A stretch of DNA of 63,081 nt, from positions 1 through 63,081 of the forward strand of contig CATPBJ010000028.1 of assembly GCA_955652395.1 (NCBI GenBank), given 5' to 3'. Source of the DNA: an uncultured Terriglobales bacterium. GTDB lineage: Bacteria; Acidobacteriota; Terriglobia; Terriglobales; Acidobacteriaceae. The position numbers were made by a program, and so were the translations under genes. Positions 27,901-37,370 of the stretch are shown here, piece after piece. Below the pieces are notes generated by a model, which was not told where the DNA came from, did not search any database, and worked only from the letters and a program-made list of their open reading frames with translations. The number at the start of each line of letters is the position of its first letter. Position 1 is the first letter of the stretch.

Positions 27901-29775
27901 CTAGCTCACATATATGACCGCTTCAAATCCAGCCACTGACACGCCGAACGCCGACCCTGGCGCCAGCGTTTCAACCGGCCGCGGTTCCGGGCTGCCACCA
28001 TACGCCGTGTCGCCCGTCCATAAAACCTGCCGCCAACGCTGAGGGTCGGCTGCAAGCGGAATGCGCTGAGACTCGGCGGAGAAATTGAAAACCAACCGAG
28101 CGCTACTGCCTGCCGGGTCCGTCCGCTTCATAACCAACTGCCTGGCTTTCTCCTCAAACTGAATGTCGGCGAGATCCTTGCGGCAGTTTCCCAGGCTAGG
28201 GTGCTGTTTTCTCAAGGAAATCAGATCGCGATAGAGACACAGAATGCCAGCATGAGGAGAAATCGCAGGTCTCGACCAATCCAGCTTGCATCGCTCGAAA
28301 GTACTCGGGGCTTGCGGATCGGCGAAATCGCTTTCGGAGTAGTGCAATCCCAGTTCCCTCTTGCGTCCTTCGCGCACCGCGGCAGCCAGATTGGGATCTT
28401 CAAAACCGGTGAAGTATAGAAAAGGAGCGGTCTCTCCGTATTCTTCTCCCATGAATAACAGCGGCAAAAAGGGCGAGCACAGCGTGAGCACGGCCGCCAG
28501 CTTTTGTTGCCCGGCGGAAACCAGACTTGCGAGCCGTTTACCCCGGCTGGTATTGGCGATCTGATCGTGGTTCTGAATGAACCCGACGAACTGCTCTCCT
28601 GGGCGATCCTTCGAACGGCTGCCATGATGGCGTTGGCGATAATGTGAGTACTTCCAGTCGAAGACGAATCCATCGCGGATGGATTTCGACAGATCGGCGA
28701 TGGCTCCAAAATCCATCAGAAACCCTTCCCGTTGGCCGGTAAGGAGGGCATAAAGCGCGTGGTGAAAGTCGTCGTGCCATTGCGCGTCGAGAGCGTAGCC
28801 TCCCTTGGCGCGTGGATTAATGATGCGGACATCGTCGAGGTCACTTTCGGCAATTAACCAAGCCTGGCGCCTCAGGCGCCGCGCCTGATTGTGAAAAGCG
28901 TCCGACAGTTCGTCGAGGATGTGACGAGCGCCGAAGTCGTAGATGCCGTGGATGGCGTCCAGGCGAAGCGCGTCGACGTGATATTCAGTAAGCCAGTACA
29001 GCGCATTGTCGATGATGAAACGGCGAACGCCGTCGCTCTCGGGCCCGTCAAAGTTGATCGCTTTTCCCCAGGGCGTGTGGTGGGCATCGGTGAAGCACGG
29101 AGCAAACTCAGGAAGATAATTTCCTTCGGGTCCGAGGTGGTTATAGACCACGTCCAGCACAACCGCGAGCCCGTGCTGATGGCAGGCGTCGACCAATTTC
29201 TTGAGGCCGGACGGACCCCCATACGAAGATTGGGGCGCGTAAAGGCTGGCGCCGTCGTATCCCCAGTTTCGACTTCCGGGAACCTCGGCGACGGGCATAA
29301 TTTCAAGTGCAGTGATGCCTAGGTCGCGAAGGTATGGCAGGCGTGGAATGATGCTTTCAAAGGTCCCTTCGCGGGTAAATGTGCCGGGGTGGAGTTCGTA
29401 GAGGATGAAATCCTTGAGCGGAATTCCAGACCAGCCCTGGTCGGACCAGTGAAACGACGTCGGATTCACAACGCGGGAAGGACCGTGTACGCCGCCCGGT
29501 TGCCAGCGTGAAACTGGATCGGGACATTCGCGCTCGCCTTCGAGAATGTAAAAGTAGTCTGTCCCTTCGCTGACGTCTGGAACTGTTGCCGTGAACTCGG
29601 AGTCCTCTACCTCCGAAGACCGCGTCATGGGAATCGTGCGTGGACGTGCTCCCAGGACCCGAACCGCCAGGTTAGTCGGGCTTGGCGCCCAAATCCGGAA
29701 TTCCACAGTGTCGTCGCCGCGAACTGATGCACCGAACCGAAGGTCCCATCCTCGTTCGCTTGAGCTAATCGGCAT
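27901..29775 (-). CDS. treZ: malto-oligosyltrehalose trehalohydrolase
   Basis: TreZ cuts trehalose from the maltooligosyl-trehalose made by TreY. The 624-residue GH13 protein starts with the carbohydrate-binding domain (GWDLRFGASVRGDDTVEFRI). The barrel has GITALEIMPVAEVPGSRNWG, AVVLDVVYNHLGPEGNY, the nucleophile in HVDALRLDAIHGIYD, the acid in AWLIAESDLDDVRI and GFIQNHDQIANT. The ATG at 29775 lies 11 bases inside the end of treY; a longer frame reading into treY is rejected. Conserved length and catalytic residues indicate an active enzyme. Confidence 0.95.
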   Translation of the reverse strand: MPISSSERGWDLRFGASVRGDDTVEFRIWAPSPTNLAVRVLGARPRTIPMTRSSEVEDSEFTATVPDVSEGTDYFYILEGERECPDPVSRWQPGGVHGPSRVVNPTSFHWSDQGWSGIPLKDFILYELHPGTFTREGTFESIIPRLPYLRDLGITALEIMPVAEVPGSRNWGYDGASLYAPQSSYGGPSGLKKLVDACHQHGLAVVLDVVYNHLGPEGNYLPEFAPCFTDAHHTPWGKAINFDGPESDGVRRFIIDNALYWLTEYHVDALRLDAIHGIYDFGARHILDELSDAFHNQARRLRRQAWLIAESDLDDVRIINPRAKGGYALDAQWHDDFHHALYALLTGQREGFLMDFGAIADLSKSIRDGFVFDWKYSHYRQRHHGSRSKDRPGEQFVGFIQNHDQIANTSRGKRLASLVSAGQQKLAAVLTLCSPFLPLLFMGEEYGETAPFLYFTGFEDPNLAAAVREGRKRELGLHYSESDFADPQAPSTFERCKLDWSRPAISPHAGILCLYRDLISLRKQHPSLGNCRKDLADIQFEEKARQLVMKRTDPAGSSARLVFNFSAESQRIPLAADPQRWRQVLWTGDTAYGGSPEPRPVETLAPGSAFGVSVAGFEAVIYVS

Positions 29776-32713
29776 CGGCTGGGCCCCCGATGTTGCCCTC
29801 GACACTAACCAGCATCGCGATGGGCAAGTGCGAAAACGCCTCAGGAACCGCGAGGGCGACGTCGCCATCCCGCCGGACTGGAGAGACTGTTTTCCCGGTA
29901 AACACGTCGCGGTACGGGCCGGCGGGAACCTGCTTGCGCAGGATGACCTGCGCATCGCCCCAGGTCTCGGCACCGACTGGGATACGCGCAAGGGCTTCCA
30001 GCTGAGCAAAGAAGCGTCCTGCCAACACAAGAACTGTGGTCCCGCGGAAGGAGCGGGCGAATGCGATCACATGCCTGTTTTTTTCTCCAGCGGTGCGCAG
30101 GGGCAAATAGCTTCCTTTGGCAAACAACGAGCGATGATCCCGGCGAAAGCGCAGAGCGCAGCGGGTGACATAAAGTTTCAGACTGCCGTCTGCGGGCTCG
30201 GCGACCAGGCGATCGACAAGCACTGATGGGCTATGTGACTCGGCCGCGTGAAACTGCCCGAGGAGTTCCTGAAGGCGCTCGTAGTCAACCGGGCGGCGAT
30301 TGTCTGGATCGGCGAGGCTAAAGTTCCAGACTTCCGTTCCCTGGTAGAAATCAGGCAGGCCCGGCGCGGCGATCTTCAATAGTGTCTGGGAAAGCGAATT
30401 GAACATTCCGGCTCTTGCGATTCTTGCCTGGAACGGCGCGAACTGGTCGAGGAACGGCTTGCCAGCTGAACGGTCGAGGATGGCATCAAGAAAGCTGTGA
30501 AAAGCGGCTTCGTATTCAGTATTCGGATTGATCCAGCTGGTATTGACTTTCGCTTCGCGCAGCGCCTTCTCCATGTAAGTGTGGATTCTGCCGAGGAAGT
30601 CTGCGTGCATGGCGTCATCCATCGGGTTCAGCGGCCAGGCGCCCAGTAGAGTTTGATAAAGGAAGTACTCTTCGTTCGCGCTGGGGACGGCTTCGCCCAC
30701 GACCGGGATTTTCTTCTCCTGATTCAAGCGTTGCCAGACGCGGAGGGCGCGATACCACTCCGCCGGGATTTCCGACAGCACATTGATACGCGCCCGGACG
30801 TCTTCGCTTCGTTTCGTGTCATGCGTGGAACTGGCCAGCATGGCATTTCGCCAGGACTGGCGGCGGGCCAGGTTTTTGCCGTGGAAGGAAGCGAGCGCCA
30901 TTCCGAATTTGTCGGGAGATCCGCCAACTTCATTGAGAGAAAGCAGCGGACAGTAACGATAAAACGCGGTATCCTCCAACCCTTTTGCCATCACCGGCCC
31001 GGTGAGCTGTTGAAAACGCATCACAAACAAGCGGCGCTCGGCACGGTCAGCGTCGCTGATGCTGTCCGGGTCCTTGAGCAGGAGCAGATCCTGAATGAAA
31101 TCGAAGACCGATCCGCTGGTGGCTGGATTGCGGCGCTTCGCGGTCTTGATGGCGTTGCGTATGTAACGTTCATCCTGTTCGTCGGGATGCCGGGTGTCGA
31201 TGCGGATATATGTCCGGTACACCGGGAAAGAGGCGATGACTTCACGAAGCGCATCCCGCAGACTTTCCAAAGTGAAATCGCGCGAGCGGCGATGTTGCTC
31301 GGAAATCCGATCCAGACGGCGGGAGAGTACATTGAGCTCGCTGGACATCGAGACTTGCATGACCAGGCGCTTGCTTTCGTAAATGAGATCAGAATAGCTC
31401 TGTGACCATCCCGTAAACGTCCGATAGAGACGCTGGAAGAAGCGCGCCTTGGATGCATCCACGAAAACTCCGTTGAGCAGGTTGAGGAATCCGTAGCCGG
31501 TGGTTCCTTCGATGGCCCAGCCCGGCCGCAGTTCTTCGTCGCCGACAAGAATCTTTTCCGCGGCCAGGTAAAGACGCCGACGGACTCCGTTGCCGGAGGT
31601 TGAAGCATGGCCCGGCAGAGGAGCCTGCGCCTGAATGTCCTCGAAATAACGCAGGGGGTCGAACAAGCCATCGGGATGGTCTATGCGAATTCCTGACACC
31701 AGTGACTTCTGTATGAGTTCAAAAGGGATGCGATGAACCACAGCGAAAACCTCCGGGCTCTCCACCCGGATCGCAGCCAGGTCGTTGATATCAAAAAAAC
31801 GGCGGTAATTGATCTCGTCGGAGGCGACCCGCCAGAAACTCAGTCGATAGGCCTGGTCATCCAAAAGCCTCTCCAGCGAGTCGAAGCTGTGCGTATCCCC
31901 TTTGCTGCCGTTGATGATGGTCAATACTTCCTTCAGACAAGGCCTGACGACATCGCTGTCCTCGACCAGGGCCGCCACCCTGCGCCGGATGACTTCTTTT
32001 TCCCGCTGGCGCTCCCGCACTCTGGCCAGGTCAGTGTCCTCGCGCGGCGGAAGATGCGAGATCGCCGTGATAATGCTCTCCAGTTCCAGCACGTAACCGT
32101 CGGTATCGGGGAGCTTTTCCTTCGCCTTGACCAGGGTTCTTTCCAACAACGGTGCCCAGGAACGTGGAGCCAGGGGAAAGTGAGTGCCTAGCGAGTCCAA
32201 TGCAAATCCGCCGCCGTCGTAGAACGCGCGAATGGATTGGTTCTCCAGCACCAAGCCAAATTGGTCAGGCAGAAAAGGCAACAGGACTTTATTGGCCAGC
32301 TCTGATTTGGGAGGGTTCCAATCAATATCGAAATGGCGGGAGTAGTCCGAACTGGGCCCGTTCTCGAGCACATCCCACCACCAGAGGTTCGACGGGTGGG
32401 TGATGCACATGTGGTTGGGCACGACATCGACCACCAGACCCATGCCGCGCTCCTTCAAACGTTCGGCGAAATCGACGAATTGTTCCTCCGAGCCGATTTC
32501 AGGGTTGAAGCGAGTGTGGTCGGTGACATCGTAACCGTGCATGCTGCCGGGATGGGCCATAAGAAACGGGGAGGTGTAGCAGTCCGTGATCCCCAGATCA
32601 TGCAGATACGCGACCACCGCGGCGGCCCGGGCAAATGTAAAACGCAGATTGAGCTGAAGACGATAAGTTGAACAGGGGACATACGCCGGTTCTAGTGAAG
32701 CTCTGCTGTTCAC
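29765..32713 (-). CDS. treY: malto-oligosyltrehalose synthase
   Basis: TreY isomerises the reducing end of maltodextrin to a trehalose linkage. The protein of 982 residues is long but normal for the family. It begins VPCSTYRLQLNLRFTFARAA, with GITDCYTSPFLMAHPGSMHG, VVDVVPNHMCITHP, the nucleophile in SGIRIDHPDGLFDPL and the acid in YLAAEKILVGDEEL; DTAFYRYCPLLSLNEVGG follows later. The start is GTG at 32713 with GAGG upstream. It is the first gene of the minus-strand run to mak, so glycogen-to-trehalose (TreYZ) and trehalose-to-glucan (TreS-Mak-GlgE) routes share one unit. Confidence 0.96.
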   Translation of the reverse strand: MNSRASLEPAYVPCSTYRLQLNLRFTFARAAAVVAYLHDLGITDCYTSPFLMAHPGSMHGYDVTDHTRFNPEIGSEEQFVDFAERLKERGMGLVVDVVPNHMCITHPSNLWWWDVLENGPSSDYSRHFDIDWNPPKSELANKVLLPFLPDQFGLVLENQSIRAFYDGGGFALDSLGTHFPLAPRSWAPLLERTLVKAKEKLPDTDGYVLELESIITAISHLPPREDTDLARVRERQREKEVIRRRVAALVEDSDVVRPCLKEVLTIINGSKGDTHSFDSLERLLDDQAYRLSFWRVASDEINYRRFFDINDLAAIRVESPEVFAVVHRIPFELIQKSLVSGIRIDHPDGLFDPLRYFEDIQAQAPLPGHASTSGNGVRRRLYLAAEKILVGDEELRPGWAIEGTTGYGFLNLLNGVFVDASKARFFQRLYRTFTGWSQSYSDLIYESKRLVMQVSMSSELNVLSRRLDRISEQHRRSRDFTLESLRDALREVIASFPVYRTYIRIDTRHPDEQDERYIRNAIKTAKRRNPATSGSVFDFIQDLLLLKDPDSISDADRAERRLFVMRFQQLTGPVMAKGLEDTAFYRYCPLLSLNEVGGSPDKFGMALASFHGKNLARRQSWRNAMLASSTHDTKRSEDVRARINVLSEIPAEWYRALRVWQRLNQEKKIPVVGEAVPSANEEYFLYQTLLGAWPLNPMDDAMHADFLGRIHTYMEKALREAKVNTSWINPNTEYEAAFHSFLDAILDRSAGKPFLDQFAPFQARIARAGMFNSLSQTLLKIAAPGLPDFYQGTEVWNFSLADPDNRRPVDYERLQELLGQFHAAESHSPSVLVDRLVAEPADGSLKLYVTRCALRFRRDHRSLFAKGSYLPLRTAGEKNRHVIAFARSFRGTTVLVLAGRFFAQLEALARIPVGAETWGDAQVILRKQVPAGPYRDVFTGKTVSPVRRDGDVALAVPEAFSHLPIAMLVSVEGNIGGPADAD

Positions 32714-33116
32714 TCAATCGCCTCGTCGTTATTTGCTGGAACGGTGGAACAATGTAGCCCGGTAGTGTCTGCAGATCCTCGGGGGCTCACGCCGCGGCAA
32801 CATGGCTCGTTGCGGTGCGGAAGCGCCTCTCCTCCGCAACCGGAGATTGTCCACAGCCCGCTGTACACCCGAATGCAGTATAAACAGATAGCATTGGTCG
32901 CGCTGACCACACAGGGCAAGTCTTGCTGATAACCTATGCTACTAAAGCAAATGGCGACTCCCAAAGAGGTAACACGAATCGCAGCGGTTGTTTGTGCGGA
33001 CTCTGTCATGTAAGCCGCCGACATAGCAGTGGATCTAGCGGAAATTTGTACTGCAAGTATCTAATCTAGCTCGCTCCTCGTCGCGCGCGTAATGAGGCCA
33101 CAATCCGGGAGACTTA
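32714..33116. other. divergent intergenic region of treY and the GH57 gene
   Basis: About 400 bases separate the two divergent starts. No gene or strong repeat was recognised. It must hold both promoters, which makes it the likely control point of the glucan/trehalose block. Confidence 0.5.
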
Positions 33117-35564
33117 ATGGAACGTTACGTATGCATTCATGCTCATTTCTACCAGCCGCCGCGAGAAAATGCCTGGCTTGAGGCGGTGGAATACCAGGAT
33201 TCCGCCTATCCCTATCATGACTGGAACGAGCGGGTCACAGCGGAGTGCTACGCGCCCAACAGCGCCTCACGAATTCTGGACGGCGATAGCAGAATTCTTC
33301 AAATCGTCAACAACTATTCGAAAATTAGCTTCAACTTCGGCCCGACCCTCCTTTCATGGATGGAGCAGAAGAGCCCGGCGGTATATGAAGCAATCCTGGC
33401 CGCCGACCGCGAGAGCCAGCGGCTTTTCTCTGGCCACGGTTCGGCTGTGGCGCAAGCCTATAACCACATGATCCTTCCCCTCGCGTCCCGGCAGGACAAA
33501 TACACGCAGATTCTTTGGGGAATTCGGGATTTTGAAAAGCGATTTGGACGGTATCCTGAAGGAATGTGGCTGCCGGAAACTGCGGTCGATCTGCAGACAC
33601 TGGAAGTCCTGACAGAACTGGGCATTAAGTTTACGATTCTTTCCCCGTACCAGGCAGGACGGGTAAGGCCGCTCGGCGGGCGGGCGTGGCGCAAGGTGGA
33701 TGGCGGCAGAATTGATCCGTCCATGGCCTATGCAGTTCGTGTGGGTTCCGGAAAAGCGATCAACGTGTTTTTTTACGATGGCCCAATTTCCCGCGCCATT
33801 GCTTTTGAGGATCTCCTGGCCGATGGCAAGCGATTCTCCGAGCGGCTTCTGGGCGCATTTTCCGATGCGCGGACATGGCCCCAGCTGGTTCACATCGCCA
33901 CCGACGGCGAGACCTACGGACATCATCGGGCTTACGGCGATATGGCGCTGGCGTTCGCCTTGCACCATATTGAAACCAGCCAACTGGCAAGGCTGACCAA
34001 CTACGCGGAATATCTGGAGAAACACCCGCCTACCCAGGAAGCCAAGATTATTGGAAACACTTCCTGGAGTTGCGCTCACGGGATCGAGCGCTGGCGGAGC
34101 GATTGTGGCTGCAACTCAGGAGGCCATGCCGGCTGGAACCAACAGTGGAGAGCGCCCTTGCGGCAGGCCTTCGACTGGCTGCGCGATACCGTTGCTCCAG
34201 GGTATGAGACCGAAGCCAGAAAGCTTTTTGAGAGTCCCTGGCAAACGCGGGATGCCTATGTCGACGTGGTGCTCGACCGTTCCCGCGAGAATGTAATCGG
34301 CTTCATGACCGCACACGCGAAGCGGCAGCTTTCGCCTGCGGAAACGGTGACCGGTCTGAAGCTGCTTGAGCTGCAGCGCTATCTGATGTTGATGTACACC
34401 AGCTGTGGCTGGTTCTTCGACGAGGTGTCCGGGATAGAAACAGTCCAGGTGATTCAGTACGCCGGCCGCGCCCTGCAGCTCGCCGGACAATTGTTCGGGG
34501 AGGACCTGGCCACGCCCTTTCTTGACTTGCTGGCACAGGCCCGTAGCAACATTGCCGAACAGGGCGATGGGCGATCTATTTACGAACGTTACGTGCAGCC
34601 CGCGATGGTGGATCTGCACAAGGTAGGCGCTCACTACGCGGTCAGTTCTCTGTTTGAGGAATATGGCCAGAACGCTCGTATCTATTGCTACGACGTGGCC
34701 AGGATGGAATACCGGACCTCGCGACAGGGAAAGCTGCGGGCGCTGCTGGGCCAGGCGACCGTCACTTCGGAAATCACGTGGGAGTCGGACCAGGTCACTT
34801 TCGGCGTCTTGCATCTTGCCGACCACAGTGTAATCGGAGGAGTGCGACAGTTCCAGGGAGACGAGGCGTATCGCACTCTTGACCAGGAACTCGACAAGGC
34901 GCTGGCCAGCGGCGACCTGGCAGAACTGGTGCGCCTGATCGAAAAGAACTTCAGTTCGGGCACGTACACCCTGCGGTTGCTGTTCCGTGATGAGCAAAGA
35001 AAAATACTTGGCATCATCCTGGAAGAAGCGACCAATGAAGCTCGTGCCCTATATCGCAATTTTCACGACGAGCATGCGCACTTGATCCGTTTCGTGACCG
35101 ACCTGGGAGTACCTCTGCCCAGGCGCTTCCGGCTGGCGGTCGACTTCACGCTGAATTCCGATCTACTGGACGCGTTTTCCGTAGAAGAGGTGGACCTGAC
35201 CCAGTCCAGAGAAATCCTGGAGGAGATACGGCGCACCGGCGTGAGACCCGACGCTGTGACCCTGGAGTTTGCCTTGCGCCGGACGATCGAGCGCTTGTTC
35301 ACCCGGTTCGTTGCCGATCCAATGGAACCGGGCTTGCTGGCACGTTTGCGGGAAACCATCGAACTGGTTCTCACTTTGCCCTTCGAGGTTCGCCTGTGGG
35401 AGGCCCAGAATACCTACTACCACATGATGCGCGAGCATGCCGGCAAAGTAAAAGAGCGTGCTGAACACGGAGACGCCGAGGCCCAGGCCTGGTTGGATGG
35501 GTTCGTAAATCTGGGTGAAAGGCTTAGAGTGAAGGTTCAGATTGACGCACCGGTAAGCGTTTGA
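33117..35564 (+). CDS. GH57-family glycoside hydrolase with DUF3536
   Basis: The 815-residue protein begins RYVCIHAHFYQPPRENAWLE, the GH57 start with its HxHxxQP pattern. FGRYPEGMWLPETAVDLQTL carries the catalytic Glu, and LVHIATDGETYGHHRAYGDM a conserved acid and His cluster. The C-terminal two thirds correspond to the DUF3536 region. GH57 enzymes act on alpha-glucans (branching enzyme, amylopullulanase, 4-alpha-glucanotransferase). The place, divergent from treY, suggests a role in branching or trimming the GlgE product; the exact reaction is not determined. A C-terminal run of charged helices ends VKVQIDAPVSV. Confidence 0.88.
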   Translation: MERYVCIHAHFYQPPRENAWLEAVEYQDSAYPYHDWNERVTAECYAPNSASRILDGDSRILQIVNNYSKISFNFGPTLLSWMEQKSPAVYEAILAADRESQRLFSGHGSAVAQAYNHMILPLASRQDKYTQILWGIRDFEKRFGRYPEGMWLPETAVDLQTLEVLTELGIKFTILSPYQAGRVRPLGGRAWRKVDGGRIDPSMAYAVRVGSGKAINVFFYDGPISRAIAFEDLLADGKRFSERLLGAFSDARTWPQLVHIATDGETYGHHRAYGDMALAFALHHIETSQLARLTNYAEYLEKHPPTQEAKIIGNTSWSCAHGIERWRSDCGCNSGGHAGWNQQWRAPLRQAFDWLRDTVAPGYETEARKLFESPWQTRDAYVDVVLDRSRENVIGFMTAHAKRQLSPAETVTGLKLLELQRYLMLMYTSCGWFFDEVSGIETVQVIQYAGRALQLAGQLFGEDLATPFLDLLAQARSNIAEQGDGRSIYERYVQPAMVDLHKVGAHYAVSSLFEEYGQNARIYCYDVARMEYRTSRQGKLRALLGQATVTSEITWESDQVTFGVLHLADHSVIGGVRQFQGDEAYRTLDQELDKALASGDLAELVRLIEKNFSSGTYTLRLLFRDEQRKILGIILEEATNEARALYRNFHDEHAHLIRFVTDLGVPLPRRFRLAVDFTLNSDLLDAFSVEEVDLTQSREILEEIRRTGVRPDAVTLEFALRRTIERLFTRFVADPMEPGLLARLRETIELVLTLPFEVRLWEAQNTYYHMMREHAGKVKERAEHGDAEAQAWLDGFVNLGERLRVKVQIDAPVSV

Positions 35565-35580
35565 GCTTAAGCGCGACGAA

Positions 35581-35953
35581 CTAGGCGCCGGCGTCCTGGC
35601 GGGCACGCTGGATTTCGTTCACGTCGCCCACGGCGATGATCAATAGCCTGGCTTTCGACTACTGAATTGTCGAGCGGATTCACCAACAAGTCGGAAGAAT
35701 TTTCGGCCAGCGGACGCCTGAGTCCGAGAACGAGAAGGTTGTAACGCCCCTTAAGGTTCAGCACCTGCGACGCGCTTCCCGCCCACGGGGAAGCGGCCTT
35801 GAATTCGATCTCTTGGACGCACAGGGTCTTGCCTTGCTCCTTCAACATACGATCGAGAATCCGACCACCTGCGGGCGGATCAGTTCGCTGCCCATGCGCA
35901 GACCTTCCGATCTGACTGGGCGAAACGGTGGAATTCACTCCGGCACGCAGTTT
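35581..35953 (-). pseudogene. potassium-channel C-terminal (TrkA/RCK) remnant
   Basis: Read in three frames, the minus strand gives KLRAGVNSTVSPSQIG, then GLRMGSELIRPQVVGF, then LDRMLKEQGKTL with ASPWAG and LNLKGRYNLLVLGLRRP, and finally LLIIAVGDVNEIQRARQDAG with a stop. This is the end of an RCK_N domain and most of the RCK_C domain of a Trk/Kch-type potassium channel. Three frameshifts break it: an extra A near 35905, a lost base near 35855 and a change near 35645. The pore and the start of RCK_N are absent. It begins directly after the HAD gene stop, with no start codon of its own. Confidence 0.72.
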
Positions 35954-36649
35954 TCATCGGGTCGCGTTACTGACCTTGCCGGAAGCGGCAGTGAGGTCTT
36001 CGAACCCATGCTGCGTGAGGTCACCGATACGTTCGATGCTTATGTCAGCGGCGGGATAGGCCGCCACAATATTCGGGTCAAGCGCGTAGTGTCCCTGCCG
36101 CACGAAAACCGTGGTCACGCCGCTGCCCCAGGCTTGCTTCACTGCAGTGAGAATGCGCAACTTGTCATCCACCAACACATAGTGACCCGCGGGGTACCTT
36201 TGTCGAACATCCTCTAGTTCGTGCTCTTTGTGGACATAAATAAGCACGTGCCCTTTGACCGCATCAAACAATCCCGATCGTCGAATCTTGCGAGGTTGGA
36301 AAACCACATCGCCGTCCGACAGAATGACCGGTTGGCCCCACTGTGATACGTGTTCCACAACATCCAGAGAATTGGGGAATAATCGATTGGCAAAGTGATA
36401 TTCAATCAGGAATTCCGATACCGCCAGCAACTTCGGCTCTCGCGGATGCTCTGTTCGATAGCGCTGCAACGCGCCGAGATAGTCTGCGTATCCCAGTTCG
36501 GTGCGTAACTCTTCAAACAAGGCCCAGTAGCGCCGCTGGCGATCCTGCCCTACCTGATTGGTCAGATACTGCTTGAGGTCAGAAGAGACCCGGTCGTTAT
36601 CCAGCAGAGTATTATCCACATCGAACAGGAATACAACCGCTTTGGACAT
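35954..36649 (-). CDS. HAD family hydrolase
   Basis: The 231-residue protein has the four HAD motifs: FLFDVDNTLLDND (nucleophile and acid Asp), PVILSDGDVVF (motif II with Ser), a Lys in FQPRKIRRSGLFD, and HYVLVDDKLRIL (motif IV Asp pair). A helical cap occupies residues 20-90. Such enzymes are phosphatases of small phosphorylated metabolites. It follows gnd and a polyphosphate-glucokinase-like gene on the same strand, with a 32-base gap, so a sugar-phosphate substrate is likely but not proven. Confidence 0.85.
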   Translation of the reverse strand: MSKAVVFLFDVDNTLLDNDRVSSDLKQYLTNQVGQDRQRRYWALFEELRTELGYADYLGALQRYRTEHPREPKLLAVSEFLIEYHFANRLFPNSLDVVEHVSQWGQPVILSDGDVVFQPRKIRRSGLFDAVKGHVLIYVHKEHELEDVRQRYPAGHYVLVDDKLRILTAVKQAWGSGVTTVFVRQGHYALDPNIVAAYPAADISIERIGDLTQHGFEDLTAASGKVSNATR

Positions 36650-36681
36650 CGTAAGCCTGCCTCCCGGCGTAATGGACCACT

Positions 36682-37362
36682 CTAGATTCCGGTGTCAACC
36701 TTCTGATCCCACATCCGGAAACCGCCAATGAAAGCGTTCTGATTGTTACCCAGCCGTGTATGTGGCGGAAGTTTCGTGAGCTTTTTGGAGTTTCCGCCTC
36801 CCAGCACAACGTCGTCGGCGCATAAAGCTGCACGCAGTTCGTTTACGACCTCGAGGACGTGCTGTTCCCACTTCTTCTTGCCGAGGCGCTCCAGCCCACG
36901 AACACCAAGGTAGTCCTCATAGGTTTTGCCTTTCCGATAGGGCAAATGAGCCAATTCCATCGGCTCAAGCCGGCCGTCGGCAATCATTGCCGAACCCAGG
37001 CCAGTGCCCAGACCCAGGAAGAGCATCCGTCCTTTGCGATAGCTCCCCATGGCCTGCATAGCGGCATCGTTGATTATCTTTACATCGCAGCCAAAGGCTT
37101 TCTTGAAGTCGAAATGTACCCAGCCGCCACCCAAATTGTGCGGCTCGCGAATCGGCCGCCCGTGTACCACGGGGCCGGGATAGCCGAGTGAGATCACATC
37201 GTAATCCCAATCTTTCACAGCACCCTTAACTTGGCGTACCATGTCGGCCGCCCGATACTTCGGACCGGAATCGAACTCGCGCTTCTCTTTCTGACCGGTA
37301 GCCAGCAGTTTGACATGGGTACCACCCACGTCAATGACCAGGATTTTCCGCTTGGGTTGCAT
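36682..37362 (-). CDS. polyphosphate-glucokinase-like ROK kinase
   Basis: The 226-residue protein is a small ROK-type sugar kinase. It has ILVIDVGGTHVKLLATG (phosphate 1), ISLGYPGPVVHGRP, the catalytic Asp in VKIINDAAMQAMGSYRKG and LFLGLGTGLGSAMIADG (phosphate 2), then LEPMELAHLPY, where the ROK zinc motif would begin; the zinc-binding CxCGxxGC is missing. Absence of that motif and the small size fit the polyphosphate glucokinase branch. The ATG is nine bases after gnd. With zwf it would feed the pentose phosphate path. Confidence 0.8.
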   Translation of the reverse strand: MQPKRKILVIDVGGTHVKLLATGQKEKREFDSGPKYRAADMVRQVKGAVKDWDYDVISLGYPGPVVHGRPIREPHNLGGGWVHFDFKKAFGCDVKIINDAAMQAMGSYRKGRMLFLGLGTGLGSAMIADGRLEPMELAHLPYRKGKTYEDYLGVRGLERLGKKKWEQHVLEVVNELRAALCADDVVLGGGNSKKLTKLPPHTRLGNNQNAFIGGFRMWDQKVDTGI

Positions 37363-37370
37363 GCAATTTC

